Positions 1 through 12,085 of a stretch of 64,000 nt of DNA are shown here, in pieces. Position 1 is the stretch's first letter, and each line of letters starts with the position of its first letter. The DNA comes from Bombilactobacillus folatiphilus. Its GTDB lineage: Bacteria > Bacillota > Bacilli > Lactobacillales > Lactobacillaceae. The notes under the pieces were generated by a model. That model did not search any database, was not told the origin of the DNA, and saw only the letters and a program-made list of their open reading frames with translations. Made by a program: the position numbers and the translations under genes. The stretch is from the NCBI RefSeq assembly GCF_023380265.1, contig NZ_CP093366.1, positions 620,001-684,000 on the forward strand, given 5' to 3'.

Positions 1-202
1 TAGCATGACTCAATTGTTTAAAGTCATTAGCATCACCAGTGATTTTTTGAACATTTTGGTACGGCAAATCGTCCGCATGTGAACTAAATAAAGTTAATTG
101 TAATTCAGTTTGTTCTTTTAGCATCGGAATCAAATAGCGGGGAATTTGACCGCCAGCGCCAATAATTAGTAAATTTTTCGATTTAATCTCCTTCTTTCTC
201 AA
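1..202 (-). CDS. NAD(P)-binding oxidoreductase (SDR/NmrA-like), N-terminal part, cut by window edge
   Basis: About 60 residues are visible. They begin KNLLIIGAGGQIPRYLI, a beta strand followed by the glycine-rich turn of a Rossmann fold (GAGGQIP), then a second strand LTLFSS, as in atypical short-chain dehydrogenase/NmrA-type proteins. The gene runs off the left edge, so its substrate cannot be judged. The start is unresolved. A strong SD (AAGGAG, complement of 188-193) is followed in frame only by ATT AAA TCG AAA, with no ATG, GTG or TTG at normal spacing. The nearest in-frame start is a TTG at 200-202, upstream of the SD and only a few bases from the predicted transcription start. It lies behind a MerR-type promoter (see 215-245). 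Confidence 0.6.
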   Translation of the reverse strand, partial: MRKKEIKSKNLLIIGAGGQIPRYLIPMLKEQTELQLTLFSSHADDLPYQNVQKITGDANDFKQLSHA

Positions 203-214
203 TAAATTAACAGG

Positions 215-245
215 AGTATACTCCCTCAAGTTAACTTGAAGGCAA
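215..245 (-). promoter_or_regulatory. MerR-family-type promoter with 19-bp spacer and palindromic operator
   Basis: Read on the minus strand there is a -35 TTGCCT (240-245) and a -10 TATACT (215-220) separated by exactly 19 bp. The spacer carries the perfect 14-bp palindrome TCAAGTTAACTTGA (226-239). An over-long spacer holding a dyad is the known architecture of promoters activated by MerR-family regulators, which untwist the DNA. A second perfect palindrome, GGAGTATACTCC (213-224), overlaps the -10. The promoter faces the partial oxidoreductase gene. No merR gene is visible inside the window. Confidence 0.7.
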
Positions 246-264
246 GCGTTACGAACCAAAATGA

Positions 265-294
265 AAACGCGCCTTGTCTAAATGAGGCACGTTT
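265..294 (-). terminator. Rho-independent terminator after murT
   Basis: Ten-base arms (265-274 and 285-294) pair around a 10-nt loop with one C-A mismatch. On the minus strand the hairpin is followed by a T-rich stretch (TTTCATTTT). It lies immediately after the murT stop codon and separates murT from the next minus-strand gene, which has its own promoter. Confidence 0.6.
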
Positions 295-295
295 C

Positions 296-1645
296 TCAAT
301 CCAACATTTTTTGTTTGATATATCCCTGGTCAATTAATTTTTTTCGTAATTGCAACATAGCGGTGTAAGTTGCCAAAATATAAATTTTGTCGGTCGATTG
401 CTGTTGGATTGCTTGTAAAAAAGAATCCAGACTTGCTTGATTACTCAATTTGTTTTCGGGTGTGCCTGCAATTTGAAAACGCAAATTAATATCTTGCCAA
501 CGTTCGCCACCGGTAATGACTTGACTAATCTGGTCAAAAGGTAGTTCCTCAAAATTACTATCCCAAATCCAACTGGTGTCAATCCCGTCAGCATAATTGG
601 CATTTAACAGAAAGCCTAATAAATAAGGTTCTTTTTCAAAATTTAAGGTAGTAATCACTTGGTTTAAGCCAACTGGATTTTTAACTAAAATGATAGTTAA
701 TTGCTTTTGCTGCAAATTGATCACTTCTTGGCGTCCGAAAACTTGCTCGTTGTAACTAAAAGCTTCTTTAATTTGATTGGGCGAAACGGCGAACTCACTG
801 CCCACCGCATAAGCTGCCAAGGCATTATAAATATTATACATACCACCAATATTAATGATAAAATCATTTCGATCAATACTAAAACTGGACTGGTTGGGCA
901 TTAACTCATCAACTTGAGTTACTTGATAATCCAAATTGGGACGTTGAAAATGACAGTTAGGGCAAAAATAATCGCCTAAATTAGCGTAAGTCAGCATGCG
1001 GTAGTGCATAATATGCTGACATTTGGGGCAAAGCACGCCATCAACATTAAAGTCCGCACGCAAATCTTCCTTAGCTTGTTCTTTATTTTGAAAACCATAA
1101 TAAATTTTGGAATTAGGTAAATCCTCAACATTAAAAATAGCCGCGTCAGCGTTGATAATTAATTTAGCTTGTGGTGCCAATTTGATACCAGCACGAATTT
1201 TTTTCCAGGTTGTATAAATTTCACCATAACGATCCATCTGATCGCGAAAAATATTAGTTAGCACAAAAGCGCTGGGCGTCATGGCTTGACAAATAGCTTC
1301 TACATTAGCTTCATCAACTTCTAAAATCGCGATTTTGGCATTGCTACTGGACTGACTTAAAAAAGTCGTAGTGATCCCTTGAACCATATTGGAACCAGTG
1401 GAATTAGTCAAAACTTCATCGTATTTTTCTTGCAGAATTTTTGTAATCAAAGATGTGGTTAAAGTTTTCCCGTTTGTTCCAGTTACCAAAATCACTTGAT
1501 AATCACGACTTAATTCCTTTAAGACATTTGGATCCAAGCGGTAGGCCAATTTGCCGGGCAAAGAACTACCGCGATGAAATATATTGTGCAAAATTTGATA
1601 AGACCAACGTCCGCAGAAAACAGCTAGTTTGGATTTTAAACTCAT
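296..1645 (-). CDS. murT: Lipid II isoglutaminyl synthase, Mur ligase-like subunit MurT
   Basis: With GatD, MurT amidates the alpha-carboxyl of D-glutamate in lipid II to D-isoglutamine, at the cytoplasmic side of the membrane. The 449-residue product has the Mur ligase P-loop TGTNGKT near residue 55, a four-cysteine zinc ribbon (CPKC...CPNC, about residues 205-232) typical of MurT, and a C-terminal DUF1727 domain with the family motif DGIDTSWIWD. The ATG at 1645 is chosen over the upstream TTG because it follows GGGTGG. The usual partner gene gatD is not next to it: a terminator and an unrelated gene follow. It is divergent from tdk. Confidence 0.9.
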   Translation of the reverse strand: MSLKSKLAVFCGRWSYQILHNIFHRGSSLPGKLAYRLDPNVLKELSRDYQVILVTGTNGKTLTTSLITKILQEKYDEVLTNSTGSNMVQGITTTFLSQSSSNAKIAILEVDEANVEAICQAMTPSAFVLTNIFRDQMDRYGEIYTTWKKIRAGIKLAPQAKLIINADAAIFNVEDLPNSKIYYGFQNKEQAKEDLRADFNVDGVLCPKCQHIMHYRMLTYANLGDYFCPNCHFQRPNLDYQVTQVDELMPNQSSFSIDRNDFIINIGGMYNIYNALAAYAVGSEFAVSPNQIKEAFSYNEQVFGRQEVINLQQKQLTIILVKNPVGLNQVITTLNFEKEPYLLGFLLNANYADGIDTSWIWDSNFEELPFDQISQVITGGERWQDINLRFQIAGTPENKLSNQASLDSFLQAIQQQSTDKIYILATYTAMLQLRKKLIDQGYIKQKMLD

Positions 1646-1675
1646 GAACAACCACCCATATTAATTAATAAAAAA

Positions 1676-1681
1676 ATCATA
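1676..1681 (-). promoter_or_regulatory. Candidate extended -10 promoter for murT
   Basis: On the minus strand ATGGTATGAT gives an extended -10 (TG-n-TATGAT), about 30 bases upstream of the murT start. No good -35 is seen at 17 bp. This is a motif match only. Confidence 0.4.
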
Positions 1682-1746
1682 CCATAAATTCAATAATTAC
1701 GGCGTGACAGAATGATAATTTATATAGAAGTTTTATTAGATTTGGG

Positions 1747-1752
1747 TATAAT
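1747..1752 (+). promoter_or_regulatory. Candidate -10 box for tdk and following genes
   Basis: A perfect TATAAT lies 38 bases before the tdk start, preceded by a TG one base out of the ideal extended -10 register. The -35 region is poor. It is the only promoter-like motif ahead of the tdk-prfA-prmC-sua5 run. Confidence 0.45.
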
Positions 1753-1790
1753 GGTAAACAGTGAATCTAAATATAAAGAGGTTTTTGGTA

Positions 1791-2372
1791 ATGGCACAAT
1801 TATTCTTTCGCTATGGTGCGATGAATGCGGGCAAATCTATCGAAGTCCTCAAAGTTGCTCATAATTATGAAGAGCAAGGCAAGCATGTCTTGTTACTGAC
1901 TAGTGGTTTGGATAATCGTAATGGCGTGGGTAAGATTGCGAGTCGCATTGGACTGGAGCGAGATGCACGAGCTTTACAACGTGAAGAAGATTTGTTGGAA
2001 ATTGTTCGAAAGCAAACAGATCCCATTTCTTGTATTTTAATTGATGAGGCGCAATTTTTAACGGAATCACAAGTTTGCCAAGCTGCCCATGTTGTGGATG
2101 ATTTTAATATTCCAGTGATGGCGTTTGGTCTCAAAAATGATTCGATGAACAAGTTATTTACTGGTTCACAGGCACTATTGATTTATGCTGACAAAATTGA
2201 AGAAATGAAAACTATTTGCTGGTTTTGTGAGAAAAAAGCTACGATGAACTTGCGCATTACCAATGGTCAACCCGATTATGGTGGTGAACAATTGCATATC
2301 GGTGGTAATGAGTCTTATTATCCGGTCTGCCGTAAACACTATTGGCATCCTAAAATTGAAGGTGAAAGCTAA
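1791..2372 (+). CDS. tdk: Thymidine kinase
   Basis: This enzyme phosphorylates thymidine to dTMP with ATP in the pyrimidine salvage pathway. The 193-residue product is of the type II (TK1-like) family. It has the P-loop GAMNAGKS at the N-terminus, the Walker B/lasso element DEAQF near residue 85, and zinc-binding cysteines (CWFC and a later C in VCRKHY) in the C-terminal part. The ATG at 1791 is preferred to an upstream start because family members begin MAQLFFRYG and AAAGAGG lies 9 bases ahead. One base separates its stop from the prfA start, so the two genes are probably co-transcribed. Confidence 0.95.
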   Translation: MAQLFFRYGAMNAGKSIEVLKVAHNYEEQGKHVLLLTSGLDNRNGVGKIASRIGLERDARALQREEDLLEIVRKQTDPISCILIDEAQFLTESQVCQAAHVVDDFNIPVMAFGLKNDSMNKLFTGSQALLIYADKIEEMKTICWFCEKKATMNLRITNGQPDYGGEQLHIGGNESYYPVCRKHYWHPKIEGES

Positions 2373-2373
2373 A

Positions 2374-3471
2374 ATGGATAAAGTATTTGATCAATTAGAA
2401 GGTTTAGTGGAACGCTTTGAAGAATTACAAGAAATGATGAGCGATCCCGAAATAATTAGTGATACACCGCGTTATTTGAAAATTTCTAAAGAAGCAGCTA
2501 GTATGCAAGAAGTTGTGGAGCAGTTTCAAAAATATCAACAATTAAAATCGGACATTGCTGAAAGTCGTGAAGTTCTGAGTGAAAGCCACGACGCTGAGCT
2601 GGAAGAACTTGCTAAGGAAGATTTGGCAGAGATGGAACCACAATTAACAACAATTGAAGAAAAAATTAAATTGTTGATGATTCCTAAGGATCCTAATGAT
2701 GATAAGAATATTATTATGGAGATTCGGGGGGCTGCTGGTGGTGATGAAGCTAGTTTGTTTGCTGGTGACTTATTAAATATGTATGAACACTATGCTGAAA
2801 ATCAAGGTTGGAAGTTTGAAATTATTGACGAAACCAAAACGGAAGTCGGCGGTTTTAAAGAAGTTGCGATCATGATTACGGGACAAAATGTCTATTCCAA
2901 ACTCAAATTTGAAAATGGCGCACACCGAGTTCAGCGCATTCCAGCGACAGAATCTGCCGGACGGGTGCATACTTCAACAGCAACCGTAGCTGTCATGCCA
3001 GAATATGATGAAGTGGATTTAGAAATTGATCCTAAAGATATTCGTGTGGATGTTTATCGCTCTTCTGGTGCTGGTGGTCAGCACATTAACAAAACTTCTT
3101 CGGCGGTACGGATGACGCATTTGCCAACCGGAATTGTTGTTGCAATGCAGGATCAGCGTTCTCAACAACAAAATCGGGAAAAAGCGATGCAAATTTTGCG
3201 TTCTAGAGTTTATGACTATTATGAATCACAGAATCAAAGTAGTTACGATGCCGAACGTAAGCAAGCTGTCGGTACCGGTGATCGTTCAGAACGTATTCGC
3301 ACTTATAATTATCCACAAAATCGTGTGACAGATCATCGAATTGGTTTGTCGTTAAATAAACTAGATAAAATCATGGGTGGTCAATTAGATGATGTGATTG
3401 ATGCTTTGATTTTGTCTGATCAAACACAGAAATTGGAGCAGATTCAAGATGGTTCCACCAAATTATACTAA
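2374..3471 (+). CDS. prfA: Peptide chain release factor 1
   Basis: RF1 reads UAA and UAG stop codons on the ribosome and triggers peptide release. The 365-residue product carries the release motif GGQ (in [15 protein letters not shown]) and the RF1-type stop-recognition tripeptide PAT (in [15 protein letters not shown]), which distinguishes it from RF2. The ATG at 2374 begins the normal RF1 N-terminus [11 protein letters not shown]; a longer upstream reading overlaps tdk and is rejected. It is followed, with a 23-base overlap, by prmC, whose product methylates this GGQ glutamine, so the enzyme and its substrate are translationally linked. Confidence 0.97.
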   Translation: MDKVFDQLEGLVERFEELQEMMSDPEIISDTPRYLKISKEAASMQEVVEQFQKYQQLKSDIAESREVLSESHDAELEELAKEDLAEMEPQLTTIEEKIKLLMIPKDPNDDKNIIMEIRGAAGGDEASLFAGDLLNMYEHYAENQGWKFEIIDETKTEVGGFKEVAIMITGQNVYSKLKFENGAHRVQRIPATESAGRVHTSTATVAVMPEYDEVDLEIDPKDIRVDVYRSSGAGGQHINKTSSAVRMTHLPTGIVVAMQDQRSQQQNREKAMQILRSRVYDYYESQNQSSYDAERKQAVGTGDRSERIRTYNYPQNRVTDHRIGLSLNKLDKIMGGQLDDVIDALILSDQTQKLEQIQDGSTKLY

Positions 3472-4291
3472 CGCCCTCCAATGGGCTTTTTTAATGCTTC
3501 AAGATCTAAAACAAGGAGCAGAGGTTGCACAATATTTGCTGTTAGAATTGACGCATTGGACCCCAACGCAGTTGCAGTTCCATGCTCAAGATCAATTAAC
3601 GGCGCAGTTATGGTCACAATATCAAATGGTGGTTCAAACTGCGCAAACTGGACGTCCACCGCAATATATTTTGGGTGAAGCCTGGTTTTATGGACGACAG
3701 TTTCATGTTAATAAAGATACATTAATTCCACGTCAGGATAGTGAAGCGATGATTGCCCAAATTTTACAGGATCAATCTACGGGCAGCTTGCTGGAATTAG
3801 GAACAGGTTCCGGAGCCTTAGCCTTAACTTTGGCGTTGGAAGGACATTATCAAACCGTTACAGTGACTGATATTAGTGATGGTGCGCTGGCGGTTGCGGC
3901 ACAGAATGCACAAAAATGCCAAGTGTCATTGAATCTTCTTCTAGGAGATTTGTTTGCTCCAGTCAAGGACCAGCAATTTGACACAATTGTGTTTAATCCT
4001 CCGTATATTAGTCGTGTGGAGACTTCTTATATGGATCAATCAGTGTTAGATTTTGAGCCCCATCAGGCACTGTTTGCTCCTGAAGATGGTCTTCAGTATT
4101 ATCGTTTGATTTTTGCTGAATTTCAACAATATCTAACGCCCAATGGTCGACTTTATTTAGAATTTGGCTTTCAACAACAAGCAAAAATTAGTAAAATGTT
4201 TCAAGAACAGGTAACAGGTTACCAGTTAGATTTTTATCATGATTTAGCTGGTCAACCACGATTTCTTCGAATCCAAAGTGAAAAGAGGTGA
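3449..4291 (+). CDS. prmC: Peptide chain release factor N5-glutamine methyltransferase PrmC (HemK)
   Basis: PrmC transfers a methyl group from S-adenosylmethionine to the glutamine of the GGQ motif in release factors. The 280-residue product has an N-terminal helical domain ([11 protein letters not shown]), the SAM-binding loop [11 protein letters not shown] near residue 115 and the catalytic NPPY near residue 180, all diagnostic of the family. The ATG at 3449 lies inside the end of prfA. It is chosen because a later start would remove the conserved first helix. Its stop overlaps the beginning of the next gene region. Confidence 0.95.
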   Translation: MVPPNYTNALQWAFLMLQDLKQGAEVAQYLLLELTHWTPTQLQFHAQDQLTAQLWSQYQMVVQTAQTGRPPQYILGEAWFYGRQFHVNKDTLIPRQDSEAMIAQILQDQSTGSLLELGTGSGALALTLALEGHYQTVTVTDISDGALAVAAQNAQKCQVSLNLLLGDLFAPVKDQQFDTIVFNPPYISRVETSYMDQSVLDFEPHQALFAPEDGLQYYRLIFAEFQQYLTPNGRLYLEFGFQQQAKISKMFQEQVTGYQLDFYHDLAGQPRFLRIQSEKR

Positions 4292-4296
4292 GACAA

Positions 4297-5316
4297 TTGT
4301 TGGAAACAAAGATGTTTACTAAAAATGATATTGCTCAAGCAGCAAAACTATTGGCTGAGGGGCAATTGGTGGCGTTTCCTACGGAAACAGTTTATGGTTT
4401 GGGTGCTGACGCTACAAATCCCCAAGCAGCAGCGGCGGTCTATCAAGCAAAAGGGCGTCCTAGCGATAATCCGTTAATTGTTCATGTTAATAGTGCTAAT
4501 ATGGTTTGGCAGTACGCTGCTCCAACTTATCAAAATGTTGCGACAAAATTAATGCAGACCTTTTGGCCAGGTCCATTAACCATTATCTTGCCTGTTGCTC
4601 AAGATAAATTATCTAAAACGGTGACTGGTGGTTTACAAACAGCTGCATTCCGCATGCCCGATAATCAGTTAACATTACAACTAATTACGCAGTTAGGTAA
4701 ACCTTTAGTAGGGCCTTCAGCCAATACGTCAGGTAAGCCGAGTCCTACTTTGCCAGAGCATGTTTATCATGATTTACATGGCAAAATCGCAGGGATTTTG
4801 GCAGACGGTCCAACGCGTGTAGGTTTGGAATCAACAGTCCTAGATTTGACCAGTTCAGTGCCTACAATTTTGCGTCCGGGCGCCTTAACCCAAGAACAGT
4901 TAGCGCAAGTTATTGGTACAGTTCAAAGTAGTCATCATAAAGTTCAAGCGGGTGAAATTCCTAAGGCACCGGGCATGAAATATAAACACTATGCGCCTAA
5001 GGCTCAAGTTGTGATTGTTGATCATCCTAATGATTTTGAAGCGGCATTAACTTGGGTGCAACAGACAACGAAAACTTTTGCAGTCATGGCAACTGATGCA
5101 ATTTTACAAAAATTAGATCTGTCCCAGGCAACAGCCACGTTTTCGTTAGGTGATTCATTAGAATCAGCTAGTCATTTATTGTTTGCTGGCTTGCGGCAAT
5201 TTGATCTGAATGAAGATATTGAGTATATTTTGGCTCAAGGTAGTGATGATCAAGATTTAGGCATTGCTTATATGAATCGTTTGAACAAATCTGCAGGTAA
5301 TAATCATTTTAAATAA
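4297..5316 (+). CDS. ywlC: L-threonylcarbamoyladenylate synthase (Sua5/YwlC type)
   Basis: This enzyme makes threonylcarbamoyl-AMP from threonine, bicarbonate and ATP for the t6A37 modification of ANN-decoding tRNAs. The 339-residue product is the long Sua5 form: an N-terminal YrdC domain with [22 protein letters not shown] and [11 protein letters not shown], then a linker and a C-terminal Sua5 domain after [12 protein letters not shown]. The TTG at 4297 is preferred because AGAGGTG precedes it at good spacing; the GTG at 4288 has no SD. Many lactobacilli carry glyA between this gene and upp, and here it is absent. Confidence 0.93.
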   Translation: MLETKMFTKNDIAQAAKLLAEGQLVAFPTETVYGLGADATNPQAAAAVYQAKGRPSDNPLIVHVNSANMVWQYAAPTYQNVATKLMQTFWPGPLTIILPVAQDKLSKTVTGGLQTAAFRMPDNQLTLQLITQLGKPLVGPSANTSGKPSPTLPEHVYHDLHGKIAGILADGPTRVGLESTVLDLTSSVPTILRPGALTQEQLAQVIGTVQSSHHKVQAGEIPKAPGMKYKHYAPKAQVVIVDHPNDFEAALTWVQQTTKTFAVMATDAILQKLDLSQATATFSLGDSLESASHLLFAGLRQFDLNEDIEYILAQGSDDQDLGIAYMNRLNKSAGNNHFK

Positions 5317-5329
5317 TAGGAGGACAATC

Positions 5330-5959
5330 ATGTCTAAATTTACAGTTTTAAACCACCCTTTAATTCAACACAAATTAACAATTATTCGGGATGAAAACAC
5401 TGGTACGCGGGTTTTTCGTGAAGTTGCTAATGAAATTGCCGAATTAATGGTTTATGAAATTACCCGGGATTTGCCACTAGAAGATAAAGAAATTCAAACA
5501 CCGATGGGCAAAACGGTGCAGAAAGTTTTAGCTGGTAAAAAATTGGCAGTTATCCCGATTTTACGGGCTGGTTTGGGCATGGTCGATGGTGTTTTGGAAA
5601 TGATTCCAGCTGCTAAAGTAGGCCATATTGGGATGTATCGAGATGAAAAGACATTACAGCCACATGAATATTTTGTTAAATTACCATCTGATATTGATCA
5701 ACGTGATTTATTTATTGTTGATCCTATGCTAGCAACAGGTGGTTCGGCGAATATGGCAATTTCTGCTTTGAAAAAACGTGGTGCCAAAAATATGCGTTTA
5801 ATCGTTTTGGTTGCCGCTCCGGAAGGGGTCAAAGCTGTTCAAAAAGAGAATCCAGATGTGGATATTTATGCAGCAGCTTTGGACGAAAATATCAATGAAA
5901 ATGGTTATATTTATCCAGGATTAGGTGATGCTGGTGACCGGTTATTTGGTACCAAATAA
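5330..5959 (+). CDS. upp: Uracil phosphoribosyltransferase
   Basis: Upp converts uracil and PRPP to UMP, salvaging pyrimidines. The 209-residue length is standard. The PRPP-binding loop [14 protein letters not shown] lies near residue 130 and the C-terminal uracil-site segment [17 protein letters not shown] is intact. A strong SD (AGGAGG) precedes the ATG by 6 bases. It sits immediately upstream of the ATP synthase operon, a conserved arrangement in lactobacilli, and 118 bases separate the two. Confidence 0.97.
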   Translation: MSKFTVLNHPLIQHKLTIIRDENTGTRVFREVANEIAELMVYEITRDLPLEDKEIQTPMGKTVQKVLAGKKLAVIPILRAGLGMVDGVLEMIPAAKVGHIGMYRDEKTLQPHEYFVKLPSDIDQRDLFIVDPMLATGGSANMAISALKKRGAKNMRLIVLVAAPEGVKAVQKENPDVDIYAAALDENINENGYIYPGLGDAGDRLFGTK

Positions 5960-6077
5960 ATTTTAATTCTGTGAAAAAATTCCTTTAATTTTGAGACTTT
6001 TGGTGGTAATCTAACCGTATGCCATACTTTTCTAATGGCAGTTATGAAAAATTGTTGAAAGGGAGGAGTTGTGCCGG

Positions 6078-6794
6078 TTGGATGAATCATATCCACTTGT
6101 TTCAATTGGTGGTTTGACTTTTAGTGTGACGAACTGTTTGTCAACATTAATTGCGGCTTTAGTTGTTTTTTTTGTGTTTTTCTTTATGTCGCGTAAGATT
6201 ACGATGCGTCCGGGAAAAGCGCAAAATATGTTGGAGTGGATTGTTGATTTTACTAATGGAATTGTGAAATCCTCATTTCCTGACAAGAATGAAGCACGGC
6301 CATTTATGCTTTACGCATTTGTGATGTTTGCCTTTATCTTTGTTTCTAACCAACTAGGGTTAATCTTTGAGATTATTGTTGGTGGCAAAACTTATGTTAA
6401 GTCGCCGACGTCAGACCCGATTGTGACTTTAAGTTTAGGAACCATTACTTTGGTTTTGGCGCATTATTTTGGTGTTAAAAAATTAGGTTTCGGTGGTTAT
6501 CTGAAATCTTACTTCAAACCTATTGCACTTTTATCACCAATTAACCTGCTGGAAGAATTTACTAACTTTTTAACTTTGTCTTTACGGCTGTATGGTAATA
6601 TTTTTGCTGGTGAAGTATTGTTGAGCTTGATCACAAAACAATTAGCACCGTCGTTTGGCGTTTGGAGTTATTTATTTTCTCTACCATTAAATATGGTTTG
6701 GCAAGGATTTTCGGTATTTATCGGAGCCATTCAGGCTTATGTTTTTGTGGTCTTATCCACAGTTTATATTTCTGAAAAAGTAGTAAGTGAATAA
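6078..6794 (+). CDS. atpB: F1Fo ATP synthase subunit a
   Basis: Subunit a forms the proton half-channels against the c-ring. The 238-residue product has about six hydrophobic segments and the conserved helix LSLRLYGNIFAGE holding the essential arginine, followed by the last helices (FIGAIQAYVFVVLSTVYI). The TTG at 6078 is chosen because GGGAGGAG lies 9 bases upstream and the product then starts MDESYPLVSIGG, like lactobacillus relatives; a TTG directly abutting the SD is rejected. It is the first gene of the operon; no atpI is seen ahead of it. Confidence 0.94.
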   Translation: MDESYPLVSIGGLTFSVTNCLSTLIAALVVFFVFFFMSRKITMRPGKAQNMLEWIVDFTNGIVKSSFPDKNEARPFMLYAFVMFAFIFVSNQLGLIFEIIVGGKTYVKSPTSDPIVTLSLGTITLVLAHYFGVKKLGFGGYLKSYFKPIALLSPINLLEEFTNFLTLSLRLYGNIFAGEVLLSLITKQLAPSFGVWSYLFSLPLNMVWQGFSVFIGAIQAYVFVVLSTVYISEKVVSE

Positions 6795-6809
6795 TTGGAG
6801 GTATTATAA

Positions 6810-7019
<210 letters not shown>

Positions 7020-7058
7020 TGATTAATTAAAAATTAATAAGAAAGGGATGACGCGGTC

Positions 7059-7580
7059 ATGCAACCAGAATTATTATTAGCGGCTCATTCCTCATCGTTG
7101 GGTGATTCCTTATTTGTTTTAGTTTCATTTTTGCTTTTGTTGCTTTTGGTCAAGCATTTTGCTTGGGGTCCGATTACGAAAATGATGGATCAACGGGTTG
7201 ATAAAATTACTGGCGACTTGGACTATGCTGACAATGAACGTAAGGAAGCTGAGCAGTTGAAGCAAAAACGTGCTTCAGCTTTGAAGGATTCTAAAGCTGA
7301 AGCCGTACAAATTGTTGCCGATGCTAAAAAATCTGGTGAAGACCAACGTAGTACTATCGTTGATCAAGCACATACAGAAGCTCAAGATATTCATCAACGT
7401 GCTCAAGCTGATGCTAAGCAGGCCAAGGTTGATGCCATGAAATCGGTGCAACATGATGTTGCTCAATTGTCTGTTGATATTGCAACGCAGATTATTGGTC
7501 GTGAATTATCAGTTTCTGATCAGCAAGATTTAATCGACTCATATATTAAGGAGTTGAATCCTAGCCATGAAACTAAATAA
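7059..7580 (+). CDS. atpF: F1Fo ATP synthase subunit b
   Basis: Subunit b is the peripheral stator stalk, anchored in the membrane and reaching to the F1 head. The 173-residue product has one N-terminal transmembrane helix (about residues 14-32, SLFVLVSFLLLLLLVKHF) followed by a long alanine-, lysine- and glutamine-rich coiled coil. The ATG at 7059 follows AAAGGG with an 11-base gap. The 3' end overlaps atpH by 14 bases, as is common for these two stator genes. Confidence 0.94.
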   Translation: MQPELLLAAHSSSLGDSLFVLVSFLLLLLLVKHFAWGPITKMMDQRVDKITGDLDYADNERKEAEQLKQKRASALKDSKAEAVQIVADAKKSGEDQRSTIVDQAHTEAQDIHQRAQADAKQAKVDAMKSVQHDVAQLSVDIATQIIGRELSVSDQQDLIDSYIKELNPSHETK

Positions 7581-8112
7581 AGATGAAATTGGCCGACGCT
7601 ATGGTAGAGCTTTATTTGAATTTGCAAGTGAACAAGCACAACAAAAAGCCATTTTGGATGAGCTTGTAGCAATTGAACAAATTTATGAACAAGTGCCCGA
7701 TCTGGGCAATATTTTAACGGATGCGCGTTTGTCCAGTTTGGAAAAACAAAGTTTGTTGGATCTGATTCAAAAAAATGCAAGTTCTATTATGCAGCATTTT
7801 TTACAATTGCTATTTGATTATCGTCGACTAGATTGTTTGTCTGCAATTAAGGACTTCTATCAAACGTTGTATGATCAAGCTGACAGTATTTATGATGCGA
7901 CTGTCACTTCAGCGATTGACTTAAACACAAGGCAAAAGAATTTGTTGATGCAAGCAATTGCCCAACAATTTGGAGCTAAAAAAGTGCGATTAGAAATTCA
8001 AATTAATCCAGAAATTATGGGAGGATTAATTATTAGAGTCGGGGATCAAATTATTGATGGTAGTGTGGCCTCTCGACTGAAGAAAATGAGTCAAGCCTTA
8101 CTGAATAGTTAA
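7567..8112 (+). CDS. atpH: F1Fo ATP synthase subunit delta
   Basis: Delta joins the b stalk to the top of the alpha-beta hexamer. The 181-residue product begins MKLNKDEIGRRYGRALFEFA, with the RYGRALF signature of the family, and ends with the conserved GGLIIRVGDQIIDGSVASRL. The start codon lies inside atpF. Length and motifs are normal. Confidence 0.95.
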   Translation: MKLNKDEIGRRYGRALFEFASEQAQQKAILDELVAIEQIYEQVPDLGNILTDARLSSLEKQSLLDLIQKNASSIMQHFLQLLFDYRRLDCLSAIKDFYQTLYDQADSIYDATVTSAIDLNTRQKNLLMQAIAQQFGAKKVRLEIQINPEIMGGLIIRVGDQIIDGSVASRLKKMSQALLNS

Positions 8113-9660
<1,548 letters not shown>

Positions 9661-9675
9661 TGGGGGGAATGACTA

Positions 9676-10599
9676 ATGGTTGAATCCTTAATGGATATTA
9701 AGCACCGGATTGCTTCAACTAGAAAAACTGGTCAAATTACTCATGCTATGCAAATGGTTTCTGGTTCTAAGTTGATGCAAATTGAAAAAAGCTCTGCTGC
9801 TTATCAACTTTATGAGCAAAAGATTAAAGAAACGATGGGACATTTGGTTGCTAGTAAAATTATTAGCAGTTATAGTGGTGCAGAATCATCCAAAAGTGGT
9901 TTGTCGTTAGATCAGTTGCTGAAATCGCGCCCAGTTAAAAAAACAGCTTATATGGTTATTACCTCTGATCGGGGCTTGGTTGGCAGCTATAATTCAACGA
10001 TTTTAAAAGCAATGATGGAACTATTTACCAAAAATCATGGTAATGACAAATCACAATTTACGATTATTGCAATCGGAGGTACCGGGGCCGATTTCTTCAA
10101 AAAACGTGGTTATGACTTGGCTTATGAATATCGCGGTGTGGAAGATGTACCCACGTTTGAAACAATTTCGAATTTGGTACAGGCCTGTGTTGAATTATTT
10201 GATGATGGCGCATTTGATCGTTTGGTACTTTGTCATAATCATCACGTTAATTCATTAACTTCAGCTTTTACGACAGATGAATTATTGCCGATTTCTACGG
10301 ATGTGGCTGATGCTAATGATTTAGAACATCCTAAATTGTTAGAAGAATACATTGTTGATCCGTCGGTTGAAACAGTTTTGGAAAAAGTGGTTCCGCAATA
10401 TGTGGAGTCAATCGTTTTTGGTTCTATTATGGATGCTAAAACGGCTGAACATGCTGCTTCAATGACTGCGATGCGGACCGCAACCGATAATGCTGATGAT
10501 TTAATTGCAGATTTATCCTTAAAGTACAATCGGGCACGGCAGTCGCAGATTACGACAGAAATTACCGAAATTATCAGTGGCGCTGCAGCCTTAGAATAA
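9676..10599 (+). CDS. atpG: F1Fo ATP synthase subunit gamma
   Basis: Gamma is the central rotor shaft coupling ring rotation to catalysis. The 307-residue product has the N-terminal helix IKHRIASTRKTGQITHAMQMV and the C-terminal helix SLKYNRARQSQITTEITEIISGAAAL that form the antiparallel coiled coil, plus SDRGLVGSYN. A G-rich SD (GGGGGG) precedes the ATG. It lies between atpA and atpD in canonical order. Confidence 0.96.
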   Translation: MVESLMDIKHRIASTRKTGQITHAMQMVSGSKLMQIEKSSAAYQLYEQKIKETMGHLVASKIISSYSGAESSKSGLSLDQLLKSRPVKKTAYMVITSDRGLVGSYNSTILKAMMELFTKNHGNDKSQFTIIAIGGTGADFFKKRGYDLAYEYRGVEDVPTFETISNLVQACVELFDDGAFDRLVLCHNHHVNSLTSAFTTDELLPISTDVADANDLEHPKLLEEYIVDPSVETVLEKVVPQYVESIVFGSIMDAKTAEHAASMTAMRTATDNADDLIADLSLKYNRARQSQITTEITEIISGAAALE

Positions 10600-10616
10600 A
10601 GGAAGGAGTTGTTTGA

Positions 10617-12068
<1,452 letters not shown>

Positions 12069-12085
12069 ACATTAGGAGGCTGATT

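Noticed and set aside
2263..2373. A longer prfA frame beginning inside tdk
   Set aside because: No SD and no resemblance to the RF1 N-terminus; ATG 2374 gives the normal start one base after the tdk stop.
5960..6077. Promoter for the atp operon
   Set aside because: TTGAGA near 5992 is present but no convincing -10 follows at 16-18 bp, so no feature is listed.
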